DNA from: Candidatus Bathyarchaeota archaeon A05DMB-5
GTDB taxonomy: Archaea; Thermoproteota; Bathyarchaeia; Bathyarchaeales; Bathycorpusculaceae
Direction: 5' to 3'
DNA: 64,000 bases
NCBI GenBank assembly: GCA_019685655.1
Contig: JABFQP010000006.1
Span: 51,532-115,531, forward strand
The notes beneath the pieces were generated by a model. It searched no databases, had not been told where the DNA came from, and saw only the letters and a list, made by a program, of their open reading frames with translations. The translations under genes were made by a program, and so were the position numbers. How positions within the stretch are numbered: position 1 is the first letter of the stretch; every line of letters begins with the position of its first letter. Positions 34,809-43,273 of the stretch are shown here, one piece after another.

Positions 34809-35549
34809 ATGCCACAAGACCCCAATCTTTTTCTTTCCGTTGGAAAACAAATTAAAGACGAATACGGACGAGTAGTAGGCAAAGTAGCCTCTTTTGCAGT
34901 CTCTCCTAATGGAAAATTCGACGCTGCATTCATTGAGCAGGGCGACGGAAAATTCTTGAAACTTCCCGCGGACCACCTGAAATTTGACGGTGCCGAAATA
35001 ACACTCATGTCTAAAATAAAAGCGAAAGCATCCCTCTTATGTGACCAGATACCACTTTTATGGCGAAAAGACCAAGCCCTCAAAGAATTGGTTGAAAAGA
35101 AGAAGATTTCGCCTGAACTTTATGAAGAACTTCACAACAGCTTTGAGGGAGCACTAACTCAACTAAAAACCGAAGCACAATCTATCATTGAAGAAATAAA
35201 CAGAGAAATTGTCAGATGTACCGAAGAGACAAGAGAGCTGAATTACGCTCTGGTGCATCTGGAAATCGAGCACGAGATAGGAAAAATCGACGACCAATAT
35301 TATGGAGCCGCCTTCGCAATAATCCAAGAAAACCTGAAACGAGTCAACGTGGAGAAAAACGATTTAGAACTCACGAAAAACAAACTTTCAAACATTCTAC
35401 TCGGCGAAGACCTAAAAACCGCAGAACCACCGAAAGAGAAGGCAAAGATTGAAGCTCCAAAAGAATTTGCTCCAGTTTCGTCAAGTCCTGAACTCCCAGA
35501 ACCCCCAGTAGTCGTTTATGTAAAGGAAATAGGAAGAAGCGGCATATAG
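34809..35549 (+). CDS. cdvA: CdvA, membrane-recruiting division protein
   Basis: A 246-residue protein with an N-terminal PRC-barrel-like domain (GKQIKDEYGRVVGKVASFAVS, residues about 10-80). A long coiled coil follows (about 90-195), then a variable linker and the C-terminal peptide PPVVVYVKEIG at 232-242. This domain order matches crenarchaeal CdvA, in which the C-terminal peptide (E3B) inserts into the winged helix of CdvB to recruit it. ATG 34809 has GGGGAG about 8 nt upstream. It sits between two ESCRT-III genes. Confidence 0.9.
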   Translation: MPQDPNLFLSVGKQIKDEYGRVVGKVASFAVSPNGKFDAAFIEQGDGKFLKLPADHLKFDGAEITLMSKIKAKASLLCDQIPLLWRKDQALKELVEKKKISPELYEELHNSFEGALTQLKTEAQSIIEEINREIVRCTEETRELNYALVHLEIEHEIGKIDDQYYGAAFAIIQENLKRVNVEKNDLELTKNKLSNILLGEDLKTAEPPKEKAKIEAPKEFAPVSSSPELPEPPVVVYVKEIGRSGI

Positions 35550-35585
35550 GCCAGCAACTGACGGTGGCGGGCGGAGGGACAAAAA

Positions 35586-36485
35586 ATCAAAGGTTTTCTT
35601 CATCCGAACCCTCCACCATTTCGGGAAACAGTTGCTAAGTCAATTCAAACCCTGAAAGTTCAACGCAACAAACTTGATCAAGCAAGTTTTCGTCTCAAGG
35701 AAAGAGACAGAATTCTCTTTCAAACATGCATTACTGCTTTAAAAAACAAGAACAAAGAAAAAGCAGCGATTTGCGCGAACGAAATCGCAGAGGTTCGTAA
35801 ACTAATAAAGTTTCTTTATAATGTTGAGTTAGCCATAGAACGCGTAATTCTCAGACTTGAAACCATAAAAGAGTTAAGCGACATTGTAATCGACCTGAAA
35901 CCTTCCTTAAAGCTTTTGCAGCGGGTGTCACAGGAACTGTTTGAAGTTTTGCCTGACGTTTCTTCCGAACTAAACAAGGTCAACGAAGAAATAAGCGAAA
36001 CATTGTATTCGACGCGAATAACTGCTGACAAGTCAGTAATACCAGTTAACAGAAAAACGCCCGGAGGAGAAGAAATACTAAAAGAAGTGTCGGGCTTTCT
36101 AGAACAAAGACTCGCGGAAAAACTTCCCGAACCGCCCGCTACAATTACAGAGCCCGAAACTGAACAGCCCGCATTGAAAGAAATGGTTGCGTTAGCCGCT
36201 AACTGTTCGCAGGCAGCGGGTCAAGAAACTGTGACAGAGCATGACGGAAATTCTTCCCAAACCCTCTTTTCTTATAAAAAAGCTGAGATTCAAGAAATCT
36301 CCTTAAAAATTGAGAATCCACTTTTAGAGGATATGCTTCTTGATTATGTAAGGAAATGTAATGGAGAAATTGACATAGCGCGCTGTTCTACAGATTTGAA
36401 AACTTCTGATGAGGAAGTTAGAAAAGCGCTTGAAAGTTTAGGAGCGAAAGGAAAAATAAAAATTGAGTTAAGAACTGGAGAGTAG
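35586..36485 (+). CDS. cdvB: ESCRT-III/CdvB paralogue with C-terminal winged helix; no canonical start codon
   Basis: The frame is open from 35562 to 36485. It aligns with the first CdvB from IKGFLHPNPPPFRETV onward (LDQASFRLKERDRILF, CANEIAEVRKLIKFL). A proline-rich LAEKLPEPPA element (Vps4-binding) and a C-terminal winged helix (LLEDMLLDYVRKCNGEIDIARC to the end) follow. The first canonical start lies far inside the core. An ATC at 35586 is 7 nt after GGAGGG and is used here as the putative start. Alternatively a GTG at 35564 would read in after loss of one A from the A6 run. The winged helix is the expected partner of the CdvA tail. Confidence 0.75.
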   Translation: MKGFLHPNPPPFRETVAKSIQTLKVQRNKLDQASFRLKERDRILFQTCITALKNKNKEKAAICANEIAEVRKLIKFLYNVELAIERVILRLETIKELSDIVIDLKPSLKLLQRVSQELFEVLPDVSSELNKVNEEISETLYSTRITADKSVIPVNRKTPGGEEILKEVSGFLEQRLAEKLPEPPATITEPETEQPALKEMVALAANCSQAAGQETVTEHDGNSSQTLFSYKKAEIQEISLKIENPLLEDMLLDYVRKCNGEIDIARCSTDLKTSDEEVRKALESLGAKGKIKIELRTGE

Positions 36486-36498
36486 GAGTGAAAAAATT

Positions 36499-37662
36499 TT
36501 GAGCGCCTCGCAAGAACTTGAGAAAGCCGCAACAAATTACGCGTTAGAAGCAGTGCGCTTAGACAAGCAAGGTTCCAGAGGCTTGGCAATAACAATGTAT
36601 CAGAAAGCCATAGAAAGCCTCCTCAAACTTGTCCAACTCTATCCAGAATACAGCTTAAACAAAGTTTACATACAGAGAGCAATTGCCTACCAAGAGCGAA
36701 TAAAAGCGTTACAAGGAGCAGTTTCGCCCGCAGAATTTCGCGAGGAAACCCAAGGTTCCGAAAATGCAAAAACTACGGAAGGCGGCAAATCAAGCTACGA
36801 GGAACTGATAGTAACTGAAAAACCAAACGTAAAATGGGAGGAAGTAGTCGGATTAGACAATGCCAAAAGAGCCGTGAAAGAAGCAATAGTTTATCCAGTT
36901 CAAAGACCAGACTTATTCCCATTAGGATGGCCACGTGGGATTCTCTTGTTCGGACCGCCAGGCTGCGGCAAAACTCTCTTGGCTGCCGCGGTTGCCACAG
37001 AAATAGACGCAACTTTCATTTCCATCGACGCAGCCTCAATAATGTCTAAATGGTTAGGCGAGGCCGAACAGAATGTCGCCAAACTTTTCGGTTCAGCTAG
37101 AAAATCAGCAAATGATGGAAAACCATCCATAGTTTTCATTGACGAGTTAGATTCTCTGATGGGTGCACATTCAAACGAAGTTGGCGGAGAAGTACGCGTT
37201 CGAAACCAGTTTCTGAAAGAGATGGATGGAATAGTTGACAAGGGCAAAAATCTTCACGTTTACGTGATTGGAGCCACGAATAAACCGTGGGACTTGGACT
37301 GGGCTTTCATCAGAAGATTCCAAAAAAGAATTCTGGTGCCGCTTCCAGACCATCACACTCGCTTGATGATGTTCAAACTTTACACAAGCAATCTGCAACT
37401 CGCCGCTGACGTTGATTTGCACGAATTAGCACGATTATCTGAAGGCTTTTCTGGAAGCGATATAAGAGACGTCTGCCAATCAGCACACCTAAAGCTTATA
37501 GGCGAATTCTTCGAATCAGGCCAAGCAACCAACAAACAAGCCAAGCCTAGACCCCTAAGAATGGACGATTTCAGACTGATACTGGAAGAGAGAAAACCAA
37601 GCGTTTCGCTTGACATGCTATCCTTGTATAATAGATGGTTTGAAGCCTTCAAGGCTCTTTAG
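36499..37662 (+). CDS. cdvC: CdvC/Vps4-type AAA ATPase
   Basis: A 387-residue ATPase that disassembles ESCRT-III polymers in Cdv division. Residues 1-75 form the MIT domain that binds proline-rich ESCRT-III tails. The AAA core has Walker A GPPGCGKT at 152-159, Walker B IVFIDELDSL at 211-220, and arginine fingers in the region WAFIRRF. The C-terminal SLDMLSLYNRWFEAF resembles the Vps4 terminal helix. The start is TTG at 36499 with GGAG upstream, 13 bases after the second cdvB stop. It ends the operon. Confidence 0.95.
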   Translation: MSASQELEKAATNYALEAVRLDKQGSRGLAITMYQKAIESLLKLVQLYPEYSLNKVYIQRAIAYQERIKALQGAVSPAEFREETQGSENAKTTEGGKSSYEELIVTEKPNVKWEEVVGLDNAKRAVKEAIVYPVQRPDLFPLGWPRGILLFGPPGCGKTLLAAAVATEIDATFISIDAASIMSKWLGEAEQNVAKLFGSARKSANDGKPSIVFIDELDSLMGAHSNEVGGEVRVRNQFLKEMDGIVDKGKNLHVYVIGATNKPWDLDWAFIRRFQKRILVPLPDHHTRLMMFKLYTSNLQLAADVDLHELARLSEGFSGSDIRDVCQSAHLKLIGEFFESGQATNKQAKPRPLRMDDFRLILEERKPSVSLDMLSLYNRWFEAFKAL

Positions 37663-37683
37663 GAGGGAGATGACAGCAAAAAC

Positions 37684-37777
37684 TGTTGGGTGGAAAGGTT
37701 TGGAGAAACCCTTTATAATTTTTGTAAAAATCTCCTTTCTCCCCCTCAAACAGAATCTCCAAACCCCACAACCCAAC
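37684..37777. repeat. Imperfect inverted repeat between convergent cdvC and mobB
   Basis: The arm 37685-37705 (GTTGGGTGG...GGTTTGGAG) is nearly the reverse complement of 37757-37777 (CTCCAAACC...AACCCAAC), with about 50 bases of AT-rich loop. It lies between two convergent gene ends, so it may act as a bidirectional transcription terminator or be a decayed small element. No duplicate was noticed elsewhere in the window. Confidence 0.6.
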
Positions 37778-37790
37778 AAAAACCAACGCA

Positions 37791-38321
37791 TTAACATTTT
37801 TTGATGACTAACTTCTCAACAATATCTGCAATTTTCTCGGGATTCTTCAACACATCCACATAGGGAACTTTCAAGTTCATCTTTTCCGTCGAATAAGGAC
37901 CAGTAAAAGCCAAAACAGGTTTGAAATTGCTCAAGATTTCCAGCGTTTCATCCTTAGATTTTACAACTGCAATTTTTGGTATGTTCTCGTTCTTGTTTAC
38001 AAGTTTTCTAAATCCTTCAAGAATAACTACATCGTGATCTTCACACTTTTTCAAAATTTTCTCTAATGAAAAATCCGCTTCGTTCACTTTTTCTATCGTT
38101 GCTATTTCATGCAACGCCACGCTTATGATTGTTTTCGCTCCAGCCTGAGCAAATCTCCATGTATCCTTATCTTTTTCGTCTATTGTGAAGTCTGGCTCTG
38201 GAATGTGTTTTACTGCGGCGACTTTGTAGCCTCTTTTTGTCAGCTCTCTTGTTAAGGCTTCTATTATGGTTGTTTTTCCAGAACTTTTGCTGCCAACTAC
38301 TGCCACTATTGCCGCTTTCAA
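37791..38321 (-). CDS. mobB: Molybdopterin-guanine dinucleotide biosynthesis protein MobB
   Basis: A 176-residue P-loop protein with Walker A GSKSSGKTT, KHIPEPDFTIDEKDKDTWRFAQAGA and LEGFRKL, all standard MobB features. MobB assists the attachment of GMP to Mo/W-pterin. The formylmethanofuran dehydrogenase encoded 8 kb away needs such a bis-MGD cofactor, so the protein fits the metabolism. The start is a TTG at 38321, 16 bases after the winged-helix gene on the same strand. Confidence 0.9.
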   Translation of the reverse strand: MKAAIVAVVGSKSSGKTTIIEALTRELTKRGYKVAAVKHIPEPDFTIDEKDKDTWRFAQAGAKTIISVALHEIATIEKVNEADFSLEKILKKCEDHDVVILEGFRKLVNKNENIPKIAVVKSKDETLEILSNFKPVLAFTGPYSTEKMNLKVPYVDVLKNPEKIADIVEKLVIKKC

Positions 38322-38337
38322 TTCTTTAACGCCTTTG

Positions 38338-38817
38338 TTACCTTAGTTCTTCTTTGAAGATTTCTTCTAAAGTCTTCTTGCTTACATTAAGCTTTTGGGA
38401 AAGGTCTTTCACCCAGCTCATGTATTTTCTGAAAATGTTCTGCAATATCTCTGCCTTTTCACTTTCTGACAAGTCCTTTTCTTCAGCTAACAACAGCGCG
38501 AACCATCTGCCAGTGTCTGACAATTGATACGCCTTAACCCATGTTGTACGCTGTTCAGTTTCGATTTTCTCCATGTTTTCTGCTAAAATTCCAAGGTTTG
38601 TCAGCGATTTTAGAGTTTCAATTATTGTTTTGTTTGAGTAGGCAAGTTTTCTTACAAGTTCTTTTTGGTAGATTTTGTTCGATATGCCTCGGCTGAGTGA
38701 AAATTTTAGGATGTCAACTGCGGCTTTTGAGCCGAAAATTGCGCTTAATATTTTGCTTTTTTGTTCGGATGGAAGAAACACTACATAAGGATGTAAACTT
38801 TCTTTCACACGGGTCAC
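38338..38817 (-). CDS. Winged-helix DNA-binding protein
   Basis: A 159-residue protein with a winged-helix fold in the first 100 residues. It contains [23 protein letters not shown], the probable recognition helix region [20 protein letters not shown] and the wing ending [15 protein letters not shown] charged helical tail follows. It resembles ArsR/MarR-like archaeal regulators without a recognised ligand site. It precedes mobB in a likely two-gene operon and is divergent from the nucleotidyltransferase cluster, so it could regulate either. Confidence 0.7.
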   Translation of the reverse strand: MTRVKESLHPYVVFLPSEQKSKILSAIFGSKAAVDILKFSLSRGISNKIYQKELVRKLAYSNKTIIETLKSLTNLGILAENMEKIETEQRTTWVKAYQLSDTGRWFALLLAEEKDLSESEKAEILQNIFRKYMSWVKDLSQKLNVSKKTLEEIFKEELR

Positions 38818-38914
38818 GTTTAATGCTCTGTTAGGATTTGATTTTAAGTTTTATGTTGCATGTGCAATAGACTTTTTAACATTCTCTTTCATCATTTTAT
38901 CAAGGTGCACGAAA

Positions 38915-39940
38915 ACGACTATCAAAGACTGGGTTCCAGCAGACGGCGACACCATCGCAACCAAAGAAGGCTTCATACTCAACGTCTTCGGCTATGAACA
39001 TCCACAAAACCGCGTTTTCGCCTTCCTAAAGTACATTCCATCCAAGTTCAAAACGCTCTTTCAAATCGAGTTTCTGGAACAAACATGGAAATATGAGCAG
39101 CTGGAACTTTTCCGCGCCGAAAAACTCTACACTGCCAAAAATTATCAAGTTTTTCTTGAAACTTTTCGGAAAAACTTTCCAAGTTACGTATATTTCTGTC
39201 CTTTCAGAAGTAAATATGTAATAAGTGCGCCGTTGAGTTCGATTGAAAAGGTCTATGTTCCACGGGATTGCTTGGCCTCTATAATTAAGCAGAAGCAGCA
39301 TGACAGCTTGCAGAAGATGACCTTGGATTTTGTCAATCTGTTGTCTGACGAGTCTGGCATAGCTATTGAAGATTTCGGCGTTCACGGCTCCATAGCCCTT
39401 AACATGCACTCGCCAAAATCCGACATAGACATCGTTGTTTATGGAGCAGAAAACTTCCGCAAACTAGAGAAAACAGTAGAAAGGCTTGTTGAAGCTAAAA
39501 AGTTAAGTTATGTTGTCAATAACCGTTTAGACGCCGCGAGACGTTTCAAAGGGCGCTTTTCTGGGAAGATTTTCATGTACAATGCAGTTCGCAAAAAAGA
39601 GGAGATTCACACGGAATATGGCACTTACAAATTCACGCCTTTAGCTCCATTAAAATTCGCATGCACAGTTAACGATGACACTGAAGCCATGTTCCGCCCA
39701 GCAATCTACAAAATAGAAGACTACACACCAGCAAATCAAACCTCAACCCTTCCAAAAGAAAAAACCCCGATGCTCGTAGTTTCAATGATTGGATGTTATA
39801 GAAACGTTGCGCGGCGAGGAGACAAAATTAAGGTTGCCGGGATGTTGGAGCAGGTTGAGGGCGTTTGCACGGACGAAGTTTTTTATCAGGTTGTTGTTGG
39901 AACTGGCGTAAGCGAGGAAGAGTACATTTGGCCAATTTGA
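38915..39940 (+). CDS. Nucleotidyltransferase-fold protein, copy 1; no canonical start codon
   Basis: The frame is open from 38789 to 39940. The N-terminal part ([18 protein letters not shown]) aligns with copy 2 ([18 protein letters not shown]), so translation must begin upstream of the first TTG at 39233. No ATG, GTG or TTG exists in that stretch. An ACG at 38915 follows AGGTG by 7 nt, the spacing used by neighbours, and is taken as start (341 residues). The nucleotidyltransferase signature is [23 protein letters not shown], here described by its G-S and D-x-D residues near residues 156-172. Substrate unknown. Confidence 0.7.
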   Translation, partial: TTIKDWVPADGDTIATKEGFILNVFGYEHPQNRVFAFLKYIPSKFKTLFQIEFLEQTWKYEQLELFRAEKLYTAKNYQVFLETFRKNFPSYVYFCPFRSKYVISAPLSSIEKVYVPRDCLASIIKQKQHDSLQKMTLDFVNLLSDESGIAIEDFGVHGSIALNMHSPKSDIDIVVYGAENFRKLEKTVERLVEAKKLSYVVNNRLDAARRFKGRFSGKIFMYNAVRKKEEIHTEYGTYKFTPLAPLKFACTVNDDTEAMFRPAIYKIEDYTPANQTSTLPKEKTPMLVVSMIGCYRNVARRGDKIKVAGMLEQVEGVCTDEVFYQVVVGTGVSEEEYIWPI

Positions 39941-41004
39941 AACTTAGAGACCGCGACGCGATAATAACCAAAGAAGGTTTGATTTTTCGTGTTTTTGGCT
40001 ATTCTCACCCCGTAAACGCCTATGTTTGCGATGTTGAATATGCGCCAGCAGAAATTTTCAGGTCTGATAATCCCAAAGCGTTTAGAACTGATGGAAAACG
40101 CGTCTTCTTTAAGTTTTATGAAGATGAAGGCTGGAAATTTGTTAAAGACAATTTTCCAGAGAACATGATATTTTTGCCTAATATCGGTAAGAAGGTTGTA
40201 GGTGTTAAATGTGCAAATATTATGGAAACGCGGAAACCAAATGAAGGGCTTGTGAAACTTGTTGAAAAAGAGCCGAAAGACGAGCTTTTTAACGCTTTAC
40301 AAAACGTTTTGAAAATTGTAACTGAGCATGCGGGCTTGTCAAGAAATAATTTTGGTATCTTCGGTTCTCTCCTTCACGGATTTTACCATCCAAAGTTTTC
40401 TGACATAGACTTAATCGTTTATGGCGGAAAAAACTTGACAGAATTGCGAGAAACTCTTCTGGAGCTTTATTGTGACGGAAATTCTCAATTTAAGAATGAG
40501 TTTGAAAACGATGATTCAACAAAAGGGAAAGCTTGGAGATTCAGAAATTACAGCGCCAAAGAGTTCGTTTGGCATCAGCAGAGAAAACTGATTTATGCAG
40601 TGTTCAACGACAGACAAAGTGGAAGAACTATAAAGGCAGAGTTTGAACCCGTAAAAGACTGGAAAGAAATACGCGAAGCACATTTTCTTGAAGGAAGGAT
40701 TGTGCTAAAGGGCTGGGTTAAACTGTTTGCGCGTATAACCGAAGACTGCGACTCGCCTTTCATTCCTTCAATTTATGGTATCGAACCCTTAGAAATTATA
40801 GAAGGAGGCACTGGCGTTGACGAAATTGAGCGTGTAGTGTCTTACATGGAAGAGTTTCGCATGCAAGCATTCAAGGACGAAAAAGTCTATGTGGAAGGAA
40901 ACTTGGAAGAAGTTGTAACGTCAAACAGTAGTTTTCATCAAATAACGCTGACCTATTGCCCAAGATACTACGAGCAAGCCCTTAAAAGCATAAACCAAAA
41001 GTAA
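39928..41004 (+). CDS. Nucleotidyltransferase-fold protein, copy 2
   Basis: About 358 residues, paralogous to copy 1 over its full length. It has an N-terminal beta-rich domain ([19 protein letters not shown]), the catalytic-type [20 protein letters not shown] (G-S then D-x-D), and a C-terminal beta domain ([12 protein letters not shown]). The TTG at 39928 follows GAGG by 10 nt; the start overlaps the end of copy 1 by 13 bases, so translation is coupled. The presence of both acidic residues suggests activity. I do not know a characterised homologue with this three-part layout. Confidence 0.8.
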   Translation: MANLKLRDRDAIITKEGLIFRVFGYSHPVNAYVCDVEYAPAEIFRSDNPKAFRTDGKRVFFKFYEDEGWKFVKDNFPENMIFLPNIGKKVVGVKCANIMETRKPNEGLVKLVEKEPKDELFNALQNVLKIVTEHAGLSRNNFGIFGSLLHGFYHPKFSDIDLIVYGGKNLTELRETLLELYCDGNSQFKNEFENDDSTKGKAWRFRNYSAKEFVWHQQRKLIYAVFNDRQSGRTIKAEFEPVKDWKEIREAHFLEGRIVLKGWVKLFARITEDCDSPFIPSIYGIEPLEIIEGGTGVDEIERVVSYMEEFRMQAFKDEKVYVEGNLEEVVTSNSSFHQITLTYCPRYYEQALKSINQK

Positions 41005-41027
41005 ATTTTAGTAGCGGAGGTTTAAAT

Positions 41028-41399
41028 GTGACATCTCACTACATGAGGTGCATTGTGAAAGGATCTTTTGAAAATGTTTTTACAGTTTTAAGTAACGCCT
41101 TCGGCAACGTGCACACAGAACGATTCAGCAACTCTCATGAACCATCCATCGGGGTTATTTTAGGCGAAGAGTACTTCTTTAGAGTTAACAGTGACGTTGC
41201 TGTTCTCATAATTGTAGAAAGTTGTTCAACTGATGAAGCGAGAATTGAAATCATTTCGTGTGCTGGAGGAACTGGGCTTCTTGAAATTTCTTACAGTGCT
41301 CATTCAGCCTACGTTAATGAAGTGAAAAACTTTCTCGTGAGCAACGGATTCGAAATTAAAGTTGAAGAGGAAATTCCCTACTACAAGGCTTCTCATTGA
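41028..41399 (+). CDS. Small protein of unknown function in nucleotidyltransferase cluster
   Basis: A 123-residue alpha/beta protein starting with GTG 41028 (GGAGGT 6 nt upstream). Visible segments are MRCIVKGSFENVFTVLSNAF, VLIIVESCSTDEARIEIIS and a hydrophobic LEISYSAHSAYVNEVKNFL. The predicted strand-helix pattern resembles small sensory or lipid-binding folds, but no family is recognised. It follows copy 2 by 23 bases and overlaps the 3' end of copy 3 (opposite strand) by 7 bases. Confidence 0.65.
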   Translation: MTSHYMRCIVKGSFENVFTVLSNAFGNVHTERFSNSHEPSIGVILGEEYFFRVNSDVAVLIIVESCSTDEARIEIISCAGGTGLLEISYSAHSAYVNEVKNFLVSNGFEIKVEEEIPYYKASH

Positions 41400-42427
41400 C
41401 ATTTCAGAATCATATAATCTGAAGGTTTATTGCCTAGCAGAAGTCTAAAATATTCTCGGTTTTGCCTCTTGTCCGCCACACGCTCAATTTTTCCTTGTGC
41501 AACCACCGTTTCGCCTTTTCTGGCTTGTTCGCAGAATCTTCCTCTGAAGGAAGCGATTTCCTCAATTAAGCCTGCGTGTGTGCCGTCTAAAATTTGGGTG
41601 TTCTTGAGTTTGTAGGTACAGGGCGTGAAGATTGATTCGGAATCGTCTGCTATTTCCGCTTTTATTCTTGCGTAACCAACATTTCTGTATTGGACTGTTC
41701 CGTAACTTTCGTTAATTTCGTTCCAGTCCTTAATTAAACGCACGAAATAGTCGCGGTTTCTGAATTTTCCTTGCAAGACCTTCCTTTTTTCTGTCAGCAC
41801 AAAGTCTTCAAAACTCATTCTTGTGTCTTTTACGCGAAACTCATACAGCTTCTGCAATTCTCTTGTCGTGTATTTTTTCGCGTCACTTTTTGCGTCTTGC
41901 ATCAAAGACTTTAACGCTTCATAGGCTTTACGGCAGTTTTCAGCTCCATAAATTATCGGGTCAATGTCAGAACTTTGCGTGTGCAGTTTAACAAGAAGCG
42001 AACCAGAAATCCCTATTTTAGCCCAAGGAATTTTCGCTTGATTTTTTAAAAGTTCTAAGAAACTTAGCGCGTTCCTTTCCAAAGCGTCTAATCTTTTGCA
42101 ATAGCGAAGTTGTCGTAAACGGTTGACAGGCTGATAATGACGTTTCACATCTTCCAGTGGCACTTCACAAAGCTTCTCGTCAAAAACTGAATCGTAAACA
42201 ATGTACTGAGGAAAATTCTGTTCAAGAAACTTGAAACGCTCAGAAATACTATAGATTTTTCTATAGACGCTCTTTCCACGAATGCGGTCGCCACAAGAAT
42301 CTGGAATAAACCGTGGAAAAGCAATTACCTTGCCTAAACGATGAACTAAACCCTTAACATCAAATATTATTCTGTTTAAATCTTCGATAATGTCTCCTTC
42401 TCTTGTCTTCATTAGTTGTTTTCTCAT
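41393..42427 (-). CDS. Nucleotidyltransferase-fold protein, copy 3
   Basis: A 344-residue paralogue of copies 1 and 2 on the opposite strand. It shows IGISGSLLVKLHTQSSDIDP, where the G-S and D-x-D pattern is kept, and the conserved ending region GETVVAQGKIERV followed by FRLLLGNKPSDYMIL. The first domain differs more (MRKQLMKTREGDIIEDLNRIIF and GKVIAFPRFIP). The start ATG 42427 overlaps the end of the upstream membrane-protein gene by 4 bases. The function is unknown. Its inverted position suggests duplication followed by rearrangement. Confidence 0.78.
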   Translation of the reverse strand: MRKQLMKTREGDIIEDLNRIIFDVKGLVHRLGKVIAFPRFIPDSCGDRIRGKSVYRKIYSISERFKFLEQNFPQYIVYDSVFDEKLCEVPLEDVKRHYQPVNRLRQLRYCKRLDALERNALSFLELLKNQAKIPWAKIGISGSLLVKLHTQSSDIDPIIYGAENCRKAYEALKSLMQDAKSDAKKYTTRELQKLYEFRVKDTRMSFEDFVLTEKRKVLQGKFRNRDYFVRLIKDWNEINESYGTVQYRNVGYARIKAEIADDSESIFTPCTYKLKNTQILDGTHAGLIEEIASFRGRFCEQARKGETVVAQGKIERVADKRQNREYFRLLLGNKPSDYMILKCQ

Positions 42428-43173
42428 GCTTCACTCTTTAAAGTATCTATCGTCAATGTTTTTATATTTGTTCTCTTCAAGGCTAAGAGTACTGCTGTGC
42501 CGATAATTGCTCCAGCGAGGCTGTTTAATGAGTCAGCAATTGCATAATAAACTGTCATCGGAGCCCAGAATGGATATAAATCCGGAATACCCCATCCTAA
42601 AACCCAAACAGCATTATTGTTGCTGACCGCAACTTCTCCTCCTATCCGTGCAGTCCAAGCTAGACACCATAAGGCAATTGCCAATTTTGTAGGATTATTT
42701 CGGGCGGTTATGGTGCTTGTGATCCATTTTCTTATAGGAGGCACGACTATGAACACGGCGACAGGTATGAATTGCCATGTTATTAGAGGCATTAGTTCGT
42801 ACCACGCGAATGGGTGAGCAAACCATACGATTATTTGCGCCACAAAAATCAATGTTGCTTCTTTCCATCTGTTAAATAATACAAGTCCACCCATCAGAGC
42901 GGACATGGTTGGACCTAAGAAGGTGAGTAAGCCCATGTTTGTTGCTGGATTTACGTATGGGACAAGCCATCCGAAAATGAAGCCTGAAAGAGTGCCCCAT
43001 AAGGGCCCTAGCAAGGGAGCAGTTAAAGATGAAAATATTATGCCTGACAATGTTATCACAGCAGGTGTTCCTAAAACAGGATAAGTAGGTATTAACGCAA
43101 GTGCAAGCATTAAACCCGTCCAAATGCCTGCTAAAGCTAAAAATAATGAGTTAGTAACATATCTTTGAGTCAT
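42424..43173 (-). CDS. Membrane protein resembling an ECF transporter S component
   Basis: About 249 residues with six or seven hydrophobic segments. It contains LSGIIFSSLTAPLLGPLWGTLSGFIFG and ADSLNSLAGAIIGTAVLLAL, both reminiscent of substrate-binding S components of energy-coupling factor transporters. No ECF ATPase or T component is in the window. ATG 43173 is selected because AGGTG lies 7 nt upstream; a GTG directly precedes it. The gene overlaps the start of nucleotidyltransferase copy 3 by 4 bases, so the two are coupled. The substrate is unknown. Confidence 0.6.
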   Translation of the reverse strand: MTQRYVTNSLFLALAGIWTGLMLALALIPTYPVLGTPAVITLSGIIFSSLTAPLLGPLWGTLSGFIFGWLVPYVNPATNMGLLTFLGPTMSALMGGLVLFNRWKEATLIFVAQIIVWFAHPFAWYELMPLITWQFIPVAVFIVVPPIRKWITSTITARNNPTKLAIALWCLAWTARIGGEVAVSNNNAVWVLGWGIPDLYPFWAPMTVYYAIADSLNSLAGAIIGTAVLLALKRTNIKTLTIDTLKSEA

Positions 43174-43273
43174 CACGGTACACCTAATGTTCTAATTTTC
43201 ATTGCTGTGTAGTTTTTTACACAACATTAATAAAACTTTCGCGCAAAAGTTATATGCAGAAAAAGGAGCACTC

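Noticed and set aside
37671..37804. 44-codon frame after cdvC with a GGAGGGAG element before its ATG
   Set aside because: It runs through the inverted repeat and overlaps mobB; the SD is too close (about 3 nt) and the sequence is not protein-like.
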